A stretch of 64,000 nucleotides of DNA. Origin: Rotaria sp. Silwood1 (taxonomy: Eukaryota; Rotifera; Eurotatoria; Philodinida; Philodinidae). Numbering within the stretch: the stretch's first letter is position 1; every line of letters begins with the position of its first letter. The position numbers and the translations under genes were made by a program. The stretch covers positions 458,452-522,451 of the forward strand of contig CAJNOP010000039.1 of the NCBI GenBank assembly GCA_905250075.1. Direction: 5' to 3'. The notes under the pieces were generated by a model. It saw nothing but the letters and a program-made list of their open reading frames with translations, did no database searches and was not told the DNA's origin. Shown here piece by piece: positions 40,728 through 54,100 of this stretch.

Positions 40728-43241
40728 ATGTTATTACCACCTTGTTGGACATTATCATCAACATCTATTGAAAATTCATCATCATTTAATGATATTATGT
40801 TATCAACAGCAACAACATCGAATCAACATCAACCAAATTTTTGGTTTACTGGTAATCATTTACCATCATTTTTTTCATCACCATCATCAACAACAATAGG
40901 AAATGGTGGTGGTAGTGGAGGAATAGATAAATATTCTTATATACCACAAACAACAACAAATAAAATTTTATTTGATACAAATCCATGTAGTTCAAATTCA
41001 ACAAGTTCACCACCATTATCAAATGATTTTTTATTAACACGTTCAAATCCAACAGCAACATTAAATTTAACACAATTTAATTATATTCAACAAAATCATC
41101 ATCATTTATCATCACATAATTTTCTTCCACGAGATGATTGGTCACAAATACCAATGACACAAACAACAAATTCTTCAACTTCTGCTATATGGGCAAAGGG
41201 TAAGAGAAACAAAAAGAAAAAAACAAATGTTTCTCTCTTTCTCTCTCTTACATCAAAATCATTTATATGCCATCCTATTCTAATATAAAAATAGAAGAGA
41301 ATGAGGTTGCTCAATACCTCATATATATATATATACATTCATCCATCCATCTATTCATATTCTATGTCTTAATGGTTATTCGATGATTGGAAGGATGATT
41401 TATAATATTTGTCGCCGGCACATTACATCTGCTTAAGCTCGTTTTTTATGCAATACAAAAAAAATCATGACAATATATTTCCGTTTTTTCATCAAGTGAC
41501 ACTTTCAGCTTCATCTATCAAGTAACATTTGAATGAATATAGACATCCTATAATTTCCTTTGACCATCCAGAGAGAGAGAGAAAGGACAATTTGTCATTT
41601 TAAAATAGTACCAGTACGAATGACCTCTGTTATTTTCCTTGGGCTTTTTTTTTTGCGTGACGCTTATATACATATCATTCTTATTGCTCAATTGATTTGT
41701 TGACACATTATTATTGGTTAAACTTCGATTTCTTCCCTATTAAACACCTTATATATATGATACACATATGTATAAGTGTCGTTTTAATGAGATCAACACA
41801 TATTTAATGAGTAACAAATGACAAGTTTCTTTTTTTTTTTGCGTACGAATCAATAAGACATAATATTCGTGATCGGAAGAGCGAAAAAAAAAACAAAACA
41901 AAAATAAGATAAATTAATTGAAACGAGTCTAGAAGGTGAAAGCAATGAGCCGAAACATCTTGTGAGAAAAAAAAAAACAAGTACGCATACAAATCATATT
42001 GTGTCATATTGAGAATATGTCGGCTTTATTCTTAAAAGAGAATTTATCTTTCAATAGATATTCGTCAATGAACCATCATAGCATATAAAAAAAGAAGAAT
42101 TGATCTACTTGTTCGAATACATCATTAGATTTATTAAAAAATACGCTTCATTGCATGTCTATATAATATATTCGATACAAAAATAATTTAATATTATCGA
42201 AGGTAAATGACTATTATATAGCGCGACATATACACCATTAAAATAAAGGAGAGAAATGCACGACATCATTTTAATTCGTAAGGTATATTTATACACTAAA
42301 TAAATAGCAAAAGTGCAAAAAAAAACAACAAGGATACTATATGAATATAATCTATGATGATAAAAAAAAAAAAGAAACTTCTCCACTATTATAATATCTA
42401 ATTGATAATCATATATATATATATATGATGATCGATTGAAAAATGATTTTGCCGGTATACCATGAAATTGTCATCAAACACATATACTCAAAAGTGCATC
42501 CACTCGAAAAGTAAGATCGATGTTTATGAATGCACATATGAGAGACAATGCCATCATCAATGTGTAAATGTGCACATGTCATTCTTTTGACTTTTTTTTT
42601 TGATCTTATTCTCAAGTATGTTTACAGTATACATATGTATTGAGAGTGAGAAAGAAAGATATTAATAAAGCGTAAATTCTGATTGCTCTTTTTTTTGTTT
42701 TTATAATAAACAAATAATTTCTGATTGATAAATTTTTAGGTGGTGTTCCAATTGATAATTCTCAAATAACACATTATTCTGATATTGTTAATGGTAATGA
42801 ATCAATAAAAGATGTTAAACGTAAAAGTAGTCGACCAACATTTACTGGTCATCAAATATTTGCATTAGAAAAAATGTTTGAAAATACAAAATATTTAGCT
42901 GGAACAGAACGTTCAAGACTTGCATCACAATTAGCTATGAGTGAAGCACAAGTTAAAGTAAAAAAAAAAGATCGTTTTTTTTCTGTTTCTTTTGTATTGA
43001 AAAAAAAAAACAAATATTAGAAAGTAAATTTTGTTTTCTTTTTTTTGTAGGTTTGGTTTCAAAATAGGTAGGATTATATTCAAATTGATTTTTTTTTATT
43101 ATTGAATATTTTTATAGACGTACAAAATGGCGAAAAAAACATGCTGCTGAAATTCATGGAAGTGGAACTGGTAGTAAAAAAACAAAACAACGAAATGATG
43201 GATCAATACCTAATATTGAATCGGATTCGAGTTTAACTTAA
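40728..43241 (+). CDS. NKX6: NKX6-class homeobox transcription factor, about 276 aa
   Basis: Exons 40728-41199, 42740-42957, 43051-43067 and 43118-43241 (831 nt). The homeodomain spans exons 2-4: [38 protein letters not shown] and AMSEAQVK, then [17 protein letters not shown]. The sequences RPTFxGxQIFALEK, TKYLAG and the KKHAAE extension are characteristic of the NKX6 family (nuclear regulators of neural and gut/pancreatic development). The N-terminal exon is Ser/Thr/Asn-rich with no clear eh1-type repressor motif in what I can see. Exon 3 is only 17 nt and encodes VWFQN plus part of an Arg codon in the DNA-recognition helix. The ATG at 40728 follows an acceptor (tattctaag) by one base; an earlier in-frame ATG at 40695 would lie across that acceptor. 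Intron 1 is 1.5 kb, the largest of the gene, and a plausible place for regulatory sequence. Confidence 0.9.
41200..42739. other. Large first intron of the NKX6 gene
   Basis: 1.54 kb, AT-rich, with TA microsatellites (about 41,321 and 42,413) and an agagagag tract at 41,571. No transposon ends or second gene recognised. Confidence 0.5.
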
Positions 43242-44899
43242 ATTGTTCATTAATATGTGTTTTTTTTTTGATTTTTAGTGTTTAAGCTATATGTGAACAA
43301 AAGAAAAAGAGATTTATTCTGTACATTTTCTATCTCATTCGCGAAATTAAAATTGTTTTTTTTTTTTTTTTCTTTTTTTGTATGTGCTTGTTTTATATCA
43401 TTATTTGAATATGCTAGAAAAAACGAAAAAGATTGTTTCAATTTAAAATTAAACAAATATATCAAGCAGAAATATTACATATTGTATCGGAAGTTGAATA
43501 AATAAATATTTTGTATTATATTTAATATAGAAATGAATAGTTTATCTAATAAAGAATAGATTGATTAGTTATCGAACATTTATAATACATAGACAAAGTT
43601 TAAATATAATTAAACTATTTGATAATTTTTCTATAGTGAAATATCTAATTTTGAATTATATGTTGACTGATGTTCGCTTTTTTTTTAATATTCATAATGT
43701 AATATCTTAATCGTAATCGTTGATATATTATTTGGATTAAGGTGAATTATTAGGTTGATTGGTTCTGATCAACCAATCATTGATTATTAAGATAAGTTAA
43801 CGCTTATCATCTCTCTTTTCAATTTGATGAATGATGAACGAACTCGAAAGGAGTTGAAATAGGGTAGGACTGATTCGAAAGGTAAACTTTTGTACAAAGG
43901 TTTTAATCGATTACAACATTTATATAATGTTATATTAATGTTCAAAACTTTTAATTTCTCATTAAAAGAAAATAATCTCAATATTATAATATAGATGTTG
44001 TAATCGTGACCAGATGTTTATATAGGTATGTTAGTTTATTTGTTAAAAACATTCGAAGAATAGTATTTAGTATCCATAGTAGGACATATTATAAATTTAA
44101 TATAGAAATCTTTTTATTTTGTTTAGTTATTTGAGTATCTTTTTAATCTAATCGATCAAAAATTGACGACATTTCTAATATAATTATTTTAAAATCCTTA
44201 TATAAACTAGAAACAAAATTGAAATTAAGATATGACTAGAATTGGAATCTCAGAACTATTTTTATTCGATAATATTTTTTTTTTTTTTGTTATTTTGGTA
44301 ATACTTGATATGTCTCAGTAATTTAGTCTATTCATTGATTTTTGTACAATTACATCGCTTGAAATAACGTTTTGTTAAACAAAAAATTCCTATTTTTTGT
44401 TTTTTAATATGTACATTATTTTGTAGGATACTTTTACAATACTTATCAATAAGATCACAATGACTAAATTTTTCTGTTTTTTTTTTTATTCTACTTGTAG
44501 TAAAAAAAAACATGTGATTGTATGACTTTATCTCTAGTTAGATCTTAATCTTTGTCCAATCAATACAAAATTGGTACGAAGTACGTTGCATGAATTAAAA
44601 TGATCAAATATTTTTTTTTTTTATACGTTAATTAATGAATAGAAATTATTAACAAGTAGTCGAAAAATTAGTTTATACAATAGTCAAAAAAAATTTTCAG
44701 AGTCGAAGTCAAAGAGTTTGATTTCGTAGGATTTAAATCTTAGTATGAATAGTAAACATAATATATCCACCATTTGCTAATAAACTCTTATAATATTAAA
44801 TGTGTTTATAGAATCATTTTTTGTGCTTTTATTTTTCAAAAATAATTTATGCATTCTATGTTATAATTGTATAAAGGTATTAATAATTTTTACTAATTA
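43242..44899. other. Intergenic, 3' of NKX6
   Basis: AT-rich with many T runs. AATAAA near 43,498-43,505 may be the NKX6 polyadenylation signal. No gene seen. Confidence 0.45.
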
Positions 44900-45600
44900 C
44901 TGTCCGTTTCTAAATATAGTGCGGGTCACTGTTTTTTAAATAATTCAAGAACGCAACGAGCTAGAGACCTGTGGTTTTCACCAATCAATAGATGACATAG
45001 GGGACGTCTTTTTCTCAAATAATGTATCAGGCGAAATCCTTTTAAAGCTACTCATCTTTCAAAAACATGGAAAAGAATGCATGAAAATGACCTGCCATCT
45101 AGATGGAATTTTCATTTTGACCTTTGATTTAGATAGAGGAACTTGAGATCTATAGTTTAAGATACAATGCACTTTCTTACTTTTCCTTATGTTTTCATCG
45201 AAATGTCCCGCTATTATGATAAAAATGCAAAAACATAGTACAAAAATCAGTAAAATTCCCTATTATTTGCACATGTAAATACATGGTTCCATTTGGTCAA
45301 CGTTAGAATGCAATAAGAAAAGTATTTGCATCGTATCTTGAACTGTAGATTTGAAGTCCCTCTATCTAAATCAAAGGTCAAACTGGAAATTTCATCTGGA
45401 TGGCAGGTCATATTCATGCATTCTTTTACAAGTTTATCAAGCATGAGTAGTTTTAAAAGAATTTCGTTTTGACACATTAAGTGAGAAAAAGACGTCCCCC
45501 TGTCTCATCTATCGATTGGTGAAAACCGCAGGTGTCTGGCTCGTTGTGTTCTTGAGTTATTTAAAAAATAGTGGCGTGCACTATATTTTGAAATGGATAG
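44900..45600. mobile_element. Foldback element FB4
   Basis: About 701 bp with arms of more than 250 bp, flanked by TA (44898-44899 and 45601-45602). Ends: CTGTCCGTTTCTAAATATAG and, reversed, CTATCCATTTCAAAATATAG. Next come taaataattcaagaacgcaa, tggttttcaccaatc and ggacgtctttttctca, all found inverted near 45,470-45,590. The arms differ at scattered positions, so it is older than FB2. A minus-strand open frame at 45247-45477 is just an arm read through. Confidence 0.7.
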
Positions 45601-45855
45601 TAGTAAATATTATTTTATTAATTAAAATTTGAATAAAACTAATCATTTAATATATGTTAAAAATTTTTTTTGCAATTTTTTAGATAGCAATATTTAAATT
45701 TAAATGAATAATTGTATTCATTTTTGTCTTTCTTTATTATTGTTTTTTTTCCAAAAACAAAAACAAAAGTTTTGTTCTACAATATTTGAGATTATTTTAA
45801 TAGAAATGTTTTTATAAAAATCAAACACAAAACAATATTATTATACATTTATATC

Positions 45856-46353
45856 TTATTCATTTTTTAATAATAATTGAAATGGTTCTTGAGCTTCTTT
45901 TATTCGTTTGATCTTTTCTTCTTTTGTTAAAATAGGCATTGCTCGACGATTAAGAATAAATGTTATAATACTAAATAATATTTCAATTGTAATTAATGTT
46001 AAACCAATAGCTGAAAGTAAAATTTCTATACGTTGTGTATGTGATTGTAAAACAAGAAAGAATATAAAACCAATAGCAGAAAAAAATCCATATAAAATAA
46101 AAATAATTATAAGAGTATTGTTTAACATTAAATTTCCTTTGATACCAAAATATTGTCGAAGAAATTCATTTAAACATAACATAAATATCATTGTCATTTC
46201 AATACCAAATGCACTTGTTCCATATGGTATATTATAATATTTAAAAATAAATAAAGGAATTTCAAGAATAAACCAAAATATTGTATAATAAATGTTTATA
46301 CGTAAAAGAATCTGAAGAACAGTACTGGATTGATCGGAAACAGTGAGAAACAT
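45856..46353 (-). CDS. Transmembrane-17 family protein (TMEM216/TMEM80/TMEM17-like), 165 aa
   Basis: Single-exon minus-strand frame with four hydrophobic segments (about residues 20-40, 49-66, 80-104 and 110-133) and a short charged C-terminus. The stretch LEIPLFIFKYYNIPYG, then FLRQYFGIKGNL between TM2 and TM3 matches the family signature (E..L..KG..LPYP and E..R..FG.KGNL in TMEM216). These are small tetraspan proteins of the ciliary transition zone, where they help control membrane-protein entry into cilia. That fits a ciliated animal. I cannot separate TMEM216, TMEM80 and TMEM17 by eye. An acceptor-like tatattttag lies 24 nt upstream of the ATG. Confidence 0.75.
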   Translation of the reverse strand: MFLTVSDQSSTVLQILLRINIYYTIFWFILEIPLFIFKYYNIPYGTSAFGIEMTMIFMLCLNEFLRQYFGIKGNLMLNNTLIIIFILYGFFSAIGFIFFLVLQSHTQRIEILLSAIGLTLITIEILFSIITFILNRRAMPILTKEEKIKRIKEAQEPFQLLLKNE

Positions 46354-48224
46354 TGAACTTTTTGTTTTTTTTCTTTCTAAAATATAATTATATATTCATT
46401 GTATAAAAATGATAATAATATCAATTCATAATATTGTCAAAAGCAATGTAACTATTATTATTAATCATAGAAAGATTGTTTTATTCATCATTATTCTCTA
46501 GAAATCATATATAAATAATATCTGTATTTAACATATTATGAGTTAATGAATATATTCTAGTCAAGTTCATTGGAACTGAAAATGAAAGAAATAATTTCAT
46601 CGGTTTCTAAATAAATAAGGTGAGGAGAGGGAATATAAAATTTCAGTAGACTTTTGTTTTTAATTTGTTTATACATGATTTCATAGAGCCCTGCAGGTTG
46701 GTTACGAAGGTATACATTGCATCGTAATAGGATCTCTCTCATTACAAAAAAAACCCAAGAAATCGATAAGGTCAGATGTATGACTAAAAGTTTGTTTTTT
46801 TTTTTTTTTGAGTTTTCTAATTTAATATGAAAACAACTGAGTAGAAAAATATTGTTTGATTAGAATATTGCATTTTTTGAAGAAAAAAAAAACCAAATGT
46901 ATTATCTTATTAGAATCATTAGATTTTGAACTACAAAAGTACGTATTTATTTATTTATTTTTTTGATATTTTGTTTTATTTTAGAAACATTGAACATTTT
47001 GTTAATCTTTTGACAAAAGGATAAAAATGATTTTGCATTCATCAGTTTTTGTTTTCATAGTTTAATCAAAAAGCAAAATGAATAATAAATTCATTAACAC
47101 GATGCTAGGAACCATAGAATAAAGTTTTACACTTCAGTTTAAAAAACAAAACAATATCCAGTTTTCTTAACGATGAAAAAAATCAAATAAATAATTTTGT
47201 AGTTCGAAATTTGATGATTTAAAAAAAAATCCCTAAAAAACACATGTTCTAATGTTATCTATTATGAATAAAATTTTATACTTTATTAATCTCAAATTTA
47301 ATTGAATAGATACTTTTTTTTTGTAATTTCTAAATCAATTAAGAATAAAATCTTTTGAAATTTTATGTTCTACATATCTTACATGAATTTTAATTTATAC
47401 TCATTGAAAAATTTTAGAGATTACAGTAATCTTCATTTCTACTTACGTGTAGAATTTCAAATCAGAAAATCTTCTTTTTTTGAAATAAACTAAATAACTA
47501 GAACTACCATTATAAATTATTCTTCCAAGGTAATGCCTCTTTCGATAAGGATGTTGTAGAACGCCATCTAGTTTGTTCGACTTCTTCTAATTTGTTTGTT
47601 TTTTTTTCTGATTTGTTCAGTCAGATGATCAGTATATATTGGAAGCAAGAAAATAATCACTTATATTATATTAATTTAAATTCTTATTCTATATTTATAT
47701 TATGATTGTTTCCAAAGAAAAAAAAACAATTCAATGGCAAAATTTAAATATAGAATTAGAAATTAGGAATCATTCAAAAGTGATTTAGTTTTCATTATTT
47801 TTTTTGAGTTAGTATTATTTATTTCTTATTGTTTGTATTTTGTTTGTCTTATATTAAACAATAATTTAATATTAGGGAAAACTTTTTTTGTTTTCTCCTA
47901 ATCAATGATCAAAATGATTACTGTAAGTAAACTATATGTGCGCAAATTTATGATGATTAATTTGCTGATGAATTTCACACATGATTCAAATGAGTAATAA
48001 TTTCTTTTATCTTTTCTAATTGTATGCACAAATAGGGTGGGGCGGAAATTTCTTTTCTACGACATAAGTCAAATAGTTTACTAACCTACGTAGAGACTTT
48101 GCTTTTATACGCTTACATGTAATTAAATTCTTATATTCATGATTATGAAAAATCTATTTCTGGTCTTGTTCACATGAAATTCCAGATTCAAGAAAAAAAA
48201 AGAAACATTCTATCATTTTCAGCG
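46354..48224. other. Divergent intergenic region, TMEM / BCAT
   Basis: 1.9 kb AT-rich spacer between divergently transcribed genes; any promoters for both must lie here. Homopolymer runs only; no motif can be named. Confidence 0.5.
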
Positions 48225-50880
48225 ATGAATAAAATTTGTTTGTTTGTATCACGTCGTAATTATGCAACAGCATCAACATTTCGTGCTGCTGATACAATAA
48301 TAAAGAAGATTGAACATGGCAATCCTAAGCCAGATCCGGATAAACTTCTTTTTGGTGCAAATTTTTCGGATCATATGTTAACAATAAAACATACAAATAC
48401 ATCTGGCTGGGAAAAACCTGTAATTGAACCATTAAAGGCTCTTTCCATTCATCCTGCTGCAAAAGTTTTACATTATGCCACAGAAGTAAATTGTTCTTAT
48501 TCATGACAATAAAATTTTTATTGTTTGTTTTTTAAGATTTTTGAAGGCTTAAAAGCTTATCGTGGTAATGATGGAAAAATACGTCTTTTTCGACCTGATT
48601 TAAATATGAAACGAATGCTCACATCAGCTGAACGAAGTGTTTTACCAGTATGAATTCATATTGAAAATATTCATTTGATATAATCTATGAAAAAAAAAAC
48701 TTCGCGACAAATTTTCCTATCGATATATATTTGCAAGTATTTGAGCAATTTTAATAAATAAATTGTTCTTTGTAAATTGTCGAACTTTTCACGCTGCATC
48801 TTGTGGTACATATTATTTTTTTTAAATAAAATCTATTAGGTAATGAAAAGATGAAATACATTATTCATGTAGAAAAAAAACGATCTTTTCACAGCGTCGA
48901 AAATTAGTCGCACAGAATTTTGCTTTTTTCTTTTTTGAAGTGCACAACTAAAATGAGCTTTACTTTGTAAATTGTAAAGCTTGTCACATTGCATCTTCTG
49001 ACATATCTTATTTTTTAATACAACGTATTGAGTGATGAAAAATTGAGATGTAAAATGCGACCGATTAATATGTGACACCCGTTAGTTTTTTGAGAACCAA
49101 AAACGCATATAACAAACATATTTTATTGATGCATTCACTTCTTCAGTCAAGTAGTTGCAAAAATATATCGATAAGAATATATTGTCGCGAACTTTTTTCC
49201 ATACTTTATTATATATATATACATATATTTGTAGACATTCGATGGAAATGAATTAATAGAATGTATAAAAAAATTAATTCAAGTTGATGTTGATTGGGTA
49301 CCAAGATCAACTACAAGCACACTTTATATTCGACCAACATTAATTGGTACTGAAGTATGTTTTAAAGTTATTCTTTTTTTGTAAAATTCATAAAACAAAA
49401 GAAAATTTTGTCTTCTAGCCAACATTAGGTGTTGGAGCTCCACATGAATCATTATTATTTGTCGTTACTGGTCCTGTTGGTCCTTATTTTCCAACTGGTT
49501 TTAAACCAGTTTCATTATTTGCAGACACGTTCCATTGTCGAGCATTTCCTGGTGGTATGGGTGCATATAAAGCTGGCTCGTAAGAAATAAAACTTAATAG
49601 ACGTTTTTTTTTTCAAAATTAATATTATTTCATAGAAATTATGGACCGACAATTTATGTTAATCAATTGGCTCATCAAAAAGGATGTCAACAAGTATTAT
49701 GGCTTTATGGTGAAAAACGATATATTACAGAAGTTGGCACAATGAATGTATTTATATATTTAAAAAATAAGAAAGGAGCTAACGAATTAATTACAGCACC
49801 ATTAAATGGACTTATTTTACCTGGTGTTACTCGTCAGAGTATTTTAGATCTTGGACGTTCATGGGTAAGATTATATTATATTAACTAAATTCACATGGCT
49901 ACTAATTATTTGTTAAGTAAAATTACTGAACACTCGATTAATTTAATTTTTCTCAGTAATAAAAGCATTTTTTAACTTCGATAACTAATAGACAAGTAAA
50001 TTATTGAATTATTAAGTTTATTTATTAAATCTATAAAAATATAAAATAAATTAGATAAATAACACAAATCCAAAAGTACAAATAGAAAAAAATCATCATC
50101 ATTTGATCAATTTAAACATCTTCAATTTGATATATGGAAAATAACTTTGTTGAACAATGCGTTATAATGGAGAAATAGAATTTGAAATTATCCAAGTTTC
50201 TTTAAAGAATATCTTTTGCAAAGCACATTTACCAGCGTAGAATTTTTTCTTTCAGTGAAAATACGAGGATGATCACGAAAAGCAATAAAAGTTTTATTAA
50301 TAGAATTACTGAAGAATTCGATTTTTTTACTTAATAAAATTTATTTTTTTTTATCAAGACATGTGTAAAATTTCATTTAGCAAAAATTCTTTTTCTACTT
50401 AGCATTTAAATCAGAGTCAATTTAAAGAAATCTTTATTGTTTTCTTTTAGAAAGATTTAACTGTTTCGGAACGAGACATAACAATGGATGAACTTTTAGA
50501 AACACATCAAGATAATCGAGTATAATTTTATAAAGTAGATTAGTTTTCTTTGAAATTCATTGATTATTTTAGCTTTTGGAAATGTTTGGTGCTGGTACAG
50601 CATGTATTGTTTGTCCAGTTGAACGTATTATTTATGAAGGAAAAGAATATAATTTAGCGACAATGAATAAAGGTTTATTTTGACTTATTTCATATTATAA
50701 AATTCATTTGAATTATTAATCTAGGAGCTCCATTAACAACTAGATTTCACGATGAACTTGTCAATATTCAAGTAAGAATCATTTTCTTTTTTTTTTAATT
50801 AGAATTCTTTTATTTGGTTTTGTTTTTGTTCAATTTAGTTTGGTCGAAAACCAAGTAAATGGACAGTAGAAGTCGCCTAA
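48225..50880 (+). CDS. BCAT: Branched-chain amino-acid aminotransferase, about 379 aa, probably mitochondrial
   Basis: Nine exons: 48225-48485, 48537-48647, 49235-49354, 49419-49579, 49636-49864, 50451-50519, 50573-50672, 50725-50771 and 50839-50880 (1140 nt). PLP fold-type IV enzyme interconverting Leu/Ile/Val and their 2-oxo acids with 2-oxoglutarate/glutamate. Motifs: [54 protein letters not shown] (the Lys forms the Schiff base), [25 protein letters not shown] and [13 protein letters not shown]. The ending [14 protein letters not shown] is close to the family C-terminus. The first 18 residues ([17 protein letters not shown]) are basic and hydroxylated, fitting a mitochondrial presequence. 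The ATG sits 2 nt after an acceptor (cattttcag); an in-frame ATG 51 nt upstream would fall inside a spliced-out leader. Intron 2 holds an inverted-repeat element; intron 5 is 586 bp. Confidence 0.93.
48692..49197. mobile_element. Inverted-repeat element in BCAT intron 2
   Basis: About 506 bp. The left end cttcgcgacaaattttccta (then tcgatatatatttgcaagta) pairs with the right end, whose reverse complement reads gttcgcgacaatatattctt (then atcgatatatttttgcaact). Arms are about 50 bp. Inside, an imperfect direct repeat of about 85 bp (from 48,771 and 48,964; both contain tttgtaaattgt and gcatctt) is separated by about 190 bp. No coding potential. Confidence 0.6.
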
Positions 50881-51123
50881 AATCTATAAATTGCATTTCA
50901 TCACCAAAGACATCAATATTATTCTCTATGGGAATAGAATCTCAACCAAGATCCTGGCTAGATTGATTTTTTTTTCTCCTAATACTATTGAACATTAAAA
51001 ACGTTATTTTTTTTTTTTCTTGTCTCAGTATATTTGATGAAATAAAACACATAAGAATAAACCGATGGATATAGAAAATATATGTTGTTCAATAGTTGTT
51101 TTGATTTTTATTTCCAGATCATT

Positions 51124-54100
51124 ATGCATTTTTTATTTGTATTAGTTTATATTTTTTTGAAAATTTTTCTTGTATGTTGTTCACAACCAAAACGTGTTGT
51201 TAGTCAAATGTATGTATCATTTGATCGTGCACGTTATTGTGTTCGTCGTCTTAATGGTACACATGAAATTGGTTGTCAATCATCAATACGAGGCAATTCT
51301 GGTCGAATGTATATAATTGATAATGATGAAGAATTTAATATATTTATTACAGATAATAAAATAATTGACTCATCAAGTTCATTTATTATTGTACTCAATG
51401 TAAATTTATTTGATTCAAATTATATTGACCATTTAATGAAATATCTTGATAGAAAATTAAATGGTCTTTTACTTTATTTAAAATCAAATATATCTCGTCC
51501 ATTAGATTTTTCACATGATGATCAATGCCCAAATAATCGTTATCCATTTTATTTAAATCAAACAGAAAACATAAATTGGAATTTCAAAGGAACTGGTTTA
51601 TTTTTTCGTTCATTTCCATTTCCAATAATGTTAATTGATGAAGAAGATGATTATAAACGTTTACTTGAATTCTACCGACAATTTAATAGTAGTCAATCAT
51701 CACCGGTTTGTGGTTTAGAATTAAAAATATTTCAAAATGCAGCACATACAACAAAAACATGTATGAGAAGAAATGATATATCACATTCATTAATTGATCT
51801 TCAAGAAATGTTTTGTGATCCAATTAGTGGTTTAAATATTTATAGTAAATTACTTCAATCAATTAAAATTAAACCTAATGAACGGTCATTAAAATCAGTT
51901 ATTCTTATTTTAGTAAATACAGATAGTTTTCAAATGTTTTTAAAAACAAAAGGATCAACAGGTGGTGTTCAACAACCAGCTATAGCACTTATTACATTTT
52001 TAACATTAGCACATCTTATTGGACAAGAACAAGATGAATTTAAAAAACAAGATAAAGAAATTATATTTGTAACACTTGATGGTGATGCATTAGATTATTC
52101 AGCTTCATTTAAATTTATGTTTGATATGATTAATGGATATTTTCCTATTGGTAATAAAAATGAACAACCTATTAAAATTGAACATATTCATTCAATTATT
52201 GAACTTCAATCATTAAGTATGACGAAAAAAATTTGGGTAAGTAAAATATATTTTTACGTTTCGTTATACGTATAAGCATATCGAAAATAACGAGATTTTC
52301 AAGAAAAACAAAATACAGAAACAAATTATTTTAGATTTTATTTCATTAAAGGTTCATAGTATAGTAATGACACAGTGCAAGAATTGTAAGTTGTTGTCAT
52401 CAGTTAAATTCTATTGGATCAGATCGAATAACCAAAATTTACATAGTGCCAGATTTGGACTGTTTGGTGGTTGCCGAATGATTATGATACCTTTCGCTAA
52501 GAGGTATACTTATGTACATGTAATTGGATGTTGTCGTGATTAAACTTTATGACATGTGACAATCTCTCCATGATCAACCCAAAGCATTGACACAAGACCA
52601 ACAGTTTTGGAAGAAAGCGATTGTATCGCACCATGCTAGACGGAGTTTCCTGAGTTGGTGTCCATGCAGTATTCGATGGTTATTCGACCAATTTTTCTTG
52701 ACAAAGTCGAACCTATTCGACTTAGTGAGTATAAGTCAGCAAGTTAGGTACCCAGAAAGTAATAATCGTGTTTTAGTATCAGATAATCAGAAATGATTCG
52801 TTCACGAGGCAGCATGATTCATTTTAATTTCCAATGGCATCTTATCAATTTTTAGATGAGGATTGTCATCAATGAGACCGCGTACTTCTTCGATATTCTT
52901 AGATGAAGTTTGATCGTCGAAAATAGAATACAATTCAACATGAATTAAATTCAGTTGAGTGTTAAGTGCAGTATGCATCTTAATATAGAAACGAAAATTT
53001 TTCTTATTCATTTAAAAATAATGATTCATAGTTTTCATTGGAATTTTTTTTCATATGAAAATATTACTTGACTCATATATCTGTAATACAAACATGTAGA
53101 GGATTCTTTATAATATATATATGCAGTGCAGGTCAAAAGTCTCGCAATACTTCTTCCTTTTGAATCGTATGCTTAAAATGTAAACTAATAATTTAATTCG
53201 ATTATATACCTGTTTAATACGATAAAACTTTGAGTATGAGATACAATAAAAAAAATAATCTTTGATGCTAAGAAAACAATGGCAGAAAAAGAAATCGGAA
53301 AATTATAAGATCGTTCTAAATCATGCTGTCAAATTCAATGATGTATTTGATGGAGAGGGTGTGGTGGTGGTGGATGTGTTTCTGCTTGTCAACCACATCC
53401 ACATTCTCGTCTATCAGAAAATTGACTCAAGTTACTTCAAAGTTTTGTGAAAATAAGATTTACTATATAGAATTCGACGTGCTCTGAGTGGCTCTATAAT
53501 ATTATATATATATATGGTTTCGCAAATCTGCATAGGTCTCATAAATTGACAGGATTCTGTATAATAAGATTATTATTTTGTCCTCTTTTTTTTTTCTTAT
53601 TATATTTCATATTTAAGGCTTTATTGTATTAAGTTAATATTGTATAGATGAAATACACAACTCGAGAAAAAAATAATGATGCGAGTACTTTTGCTGTATT
53701 TTAAGTATGATAAATTAAACTCTTTCTTTTTTTTTAAATTTGATTCTAGCTTCATACACATCCATCATCATTGATTAATCAAACATTTATCGATATACTA
53801 CTTCGTAATAATCCAATGATTAATCTAATTCCATCTAATTCTCCATTACCACCAGCATCTTCACAAATATTTCTTCAACAAACATCATCATCATCTTTTC
53901 CTGCTTATATATTATCATCAACAAATCAAAATCAATTCTCAAATCATTATTATCATTCATTTTTTGATGATCTATCTACAATATCAATAAATATATCTAC
54001 ATTAGAATATAATACTACTACAGAAATTAGTCTATGGATTAAACATATCGTTGAACCACTTGCTCAAACATTAATTGAATCATTAGTTGGTATAAAAAAA

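Noticed and set aside
45247..45477. Minus-strand open frame of 76 codons
   Set aside because: Falls entirely within the arms of foldback FB4 and has no domain.
52587..53011. Open frames on both strands in the nicastrin intron as a gene
   Set aside because: Short, no motif, and the two strands overlap closely; more likely relic sequence.
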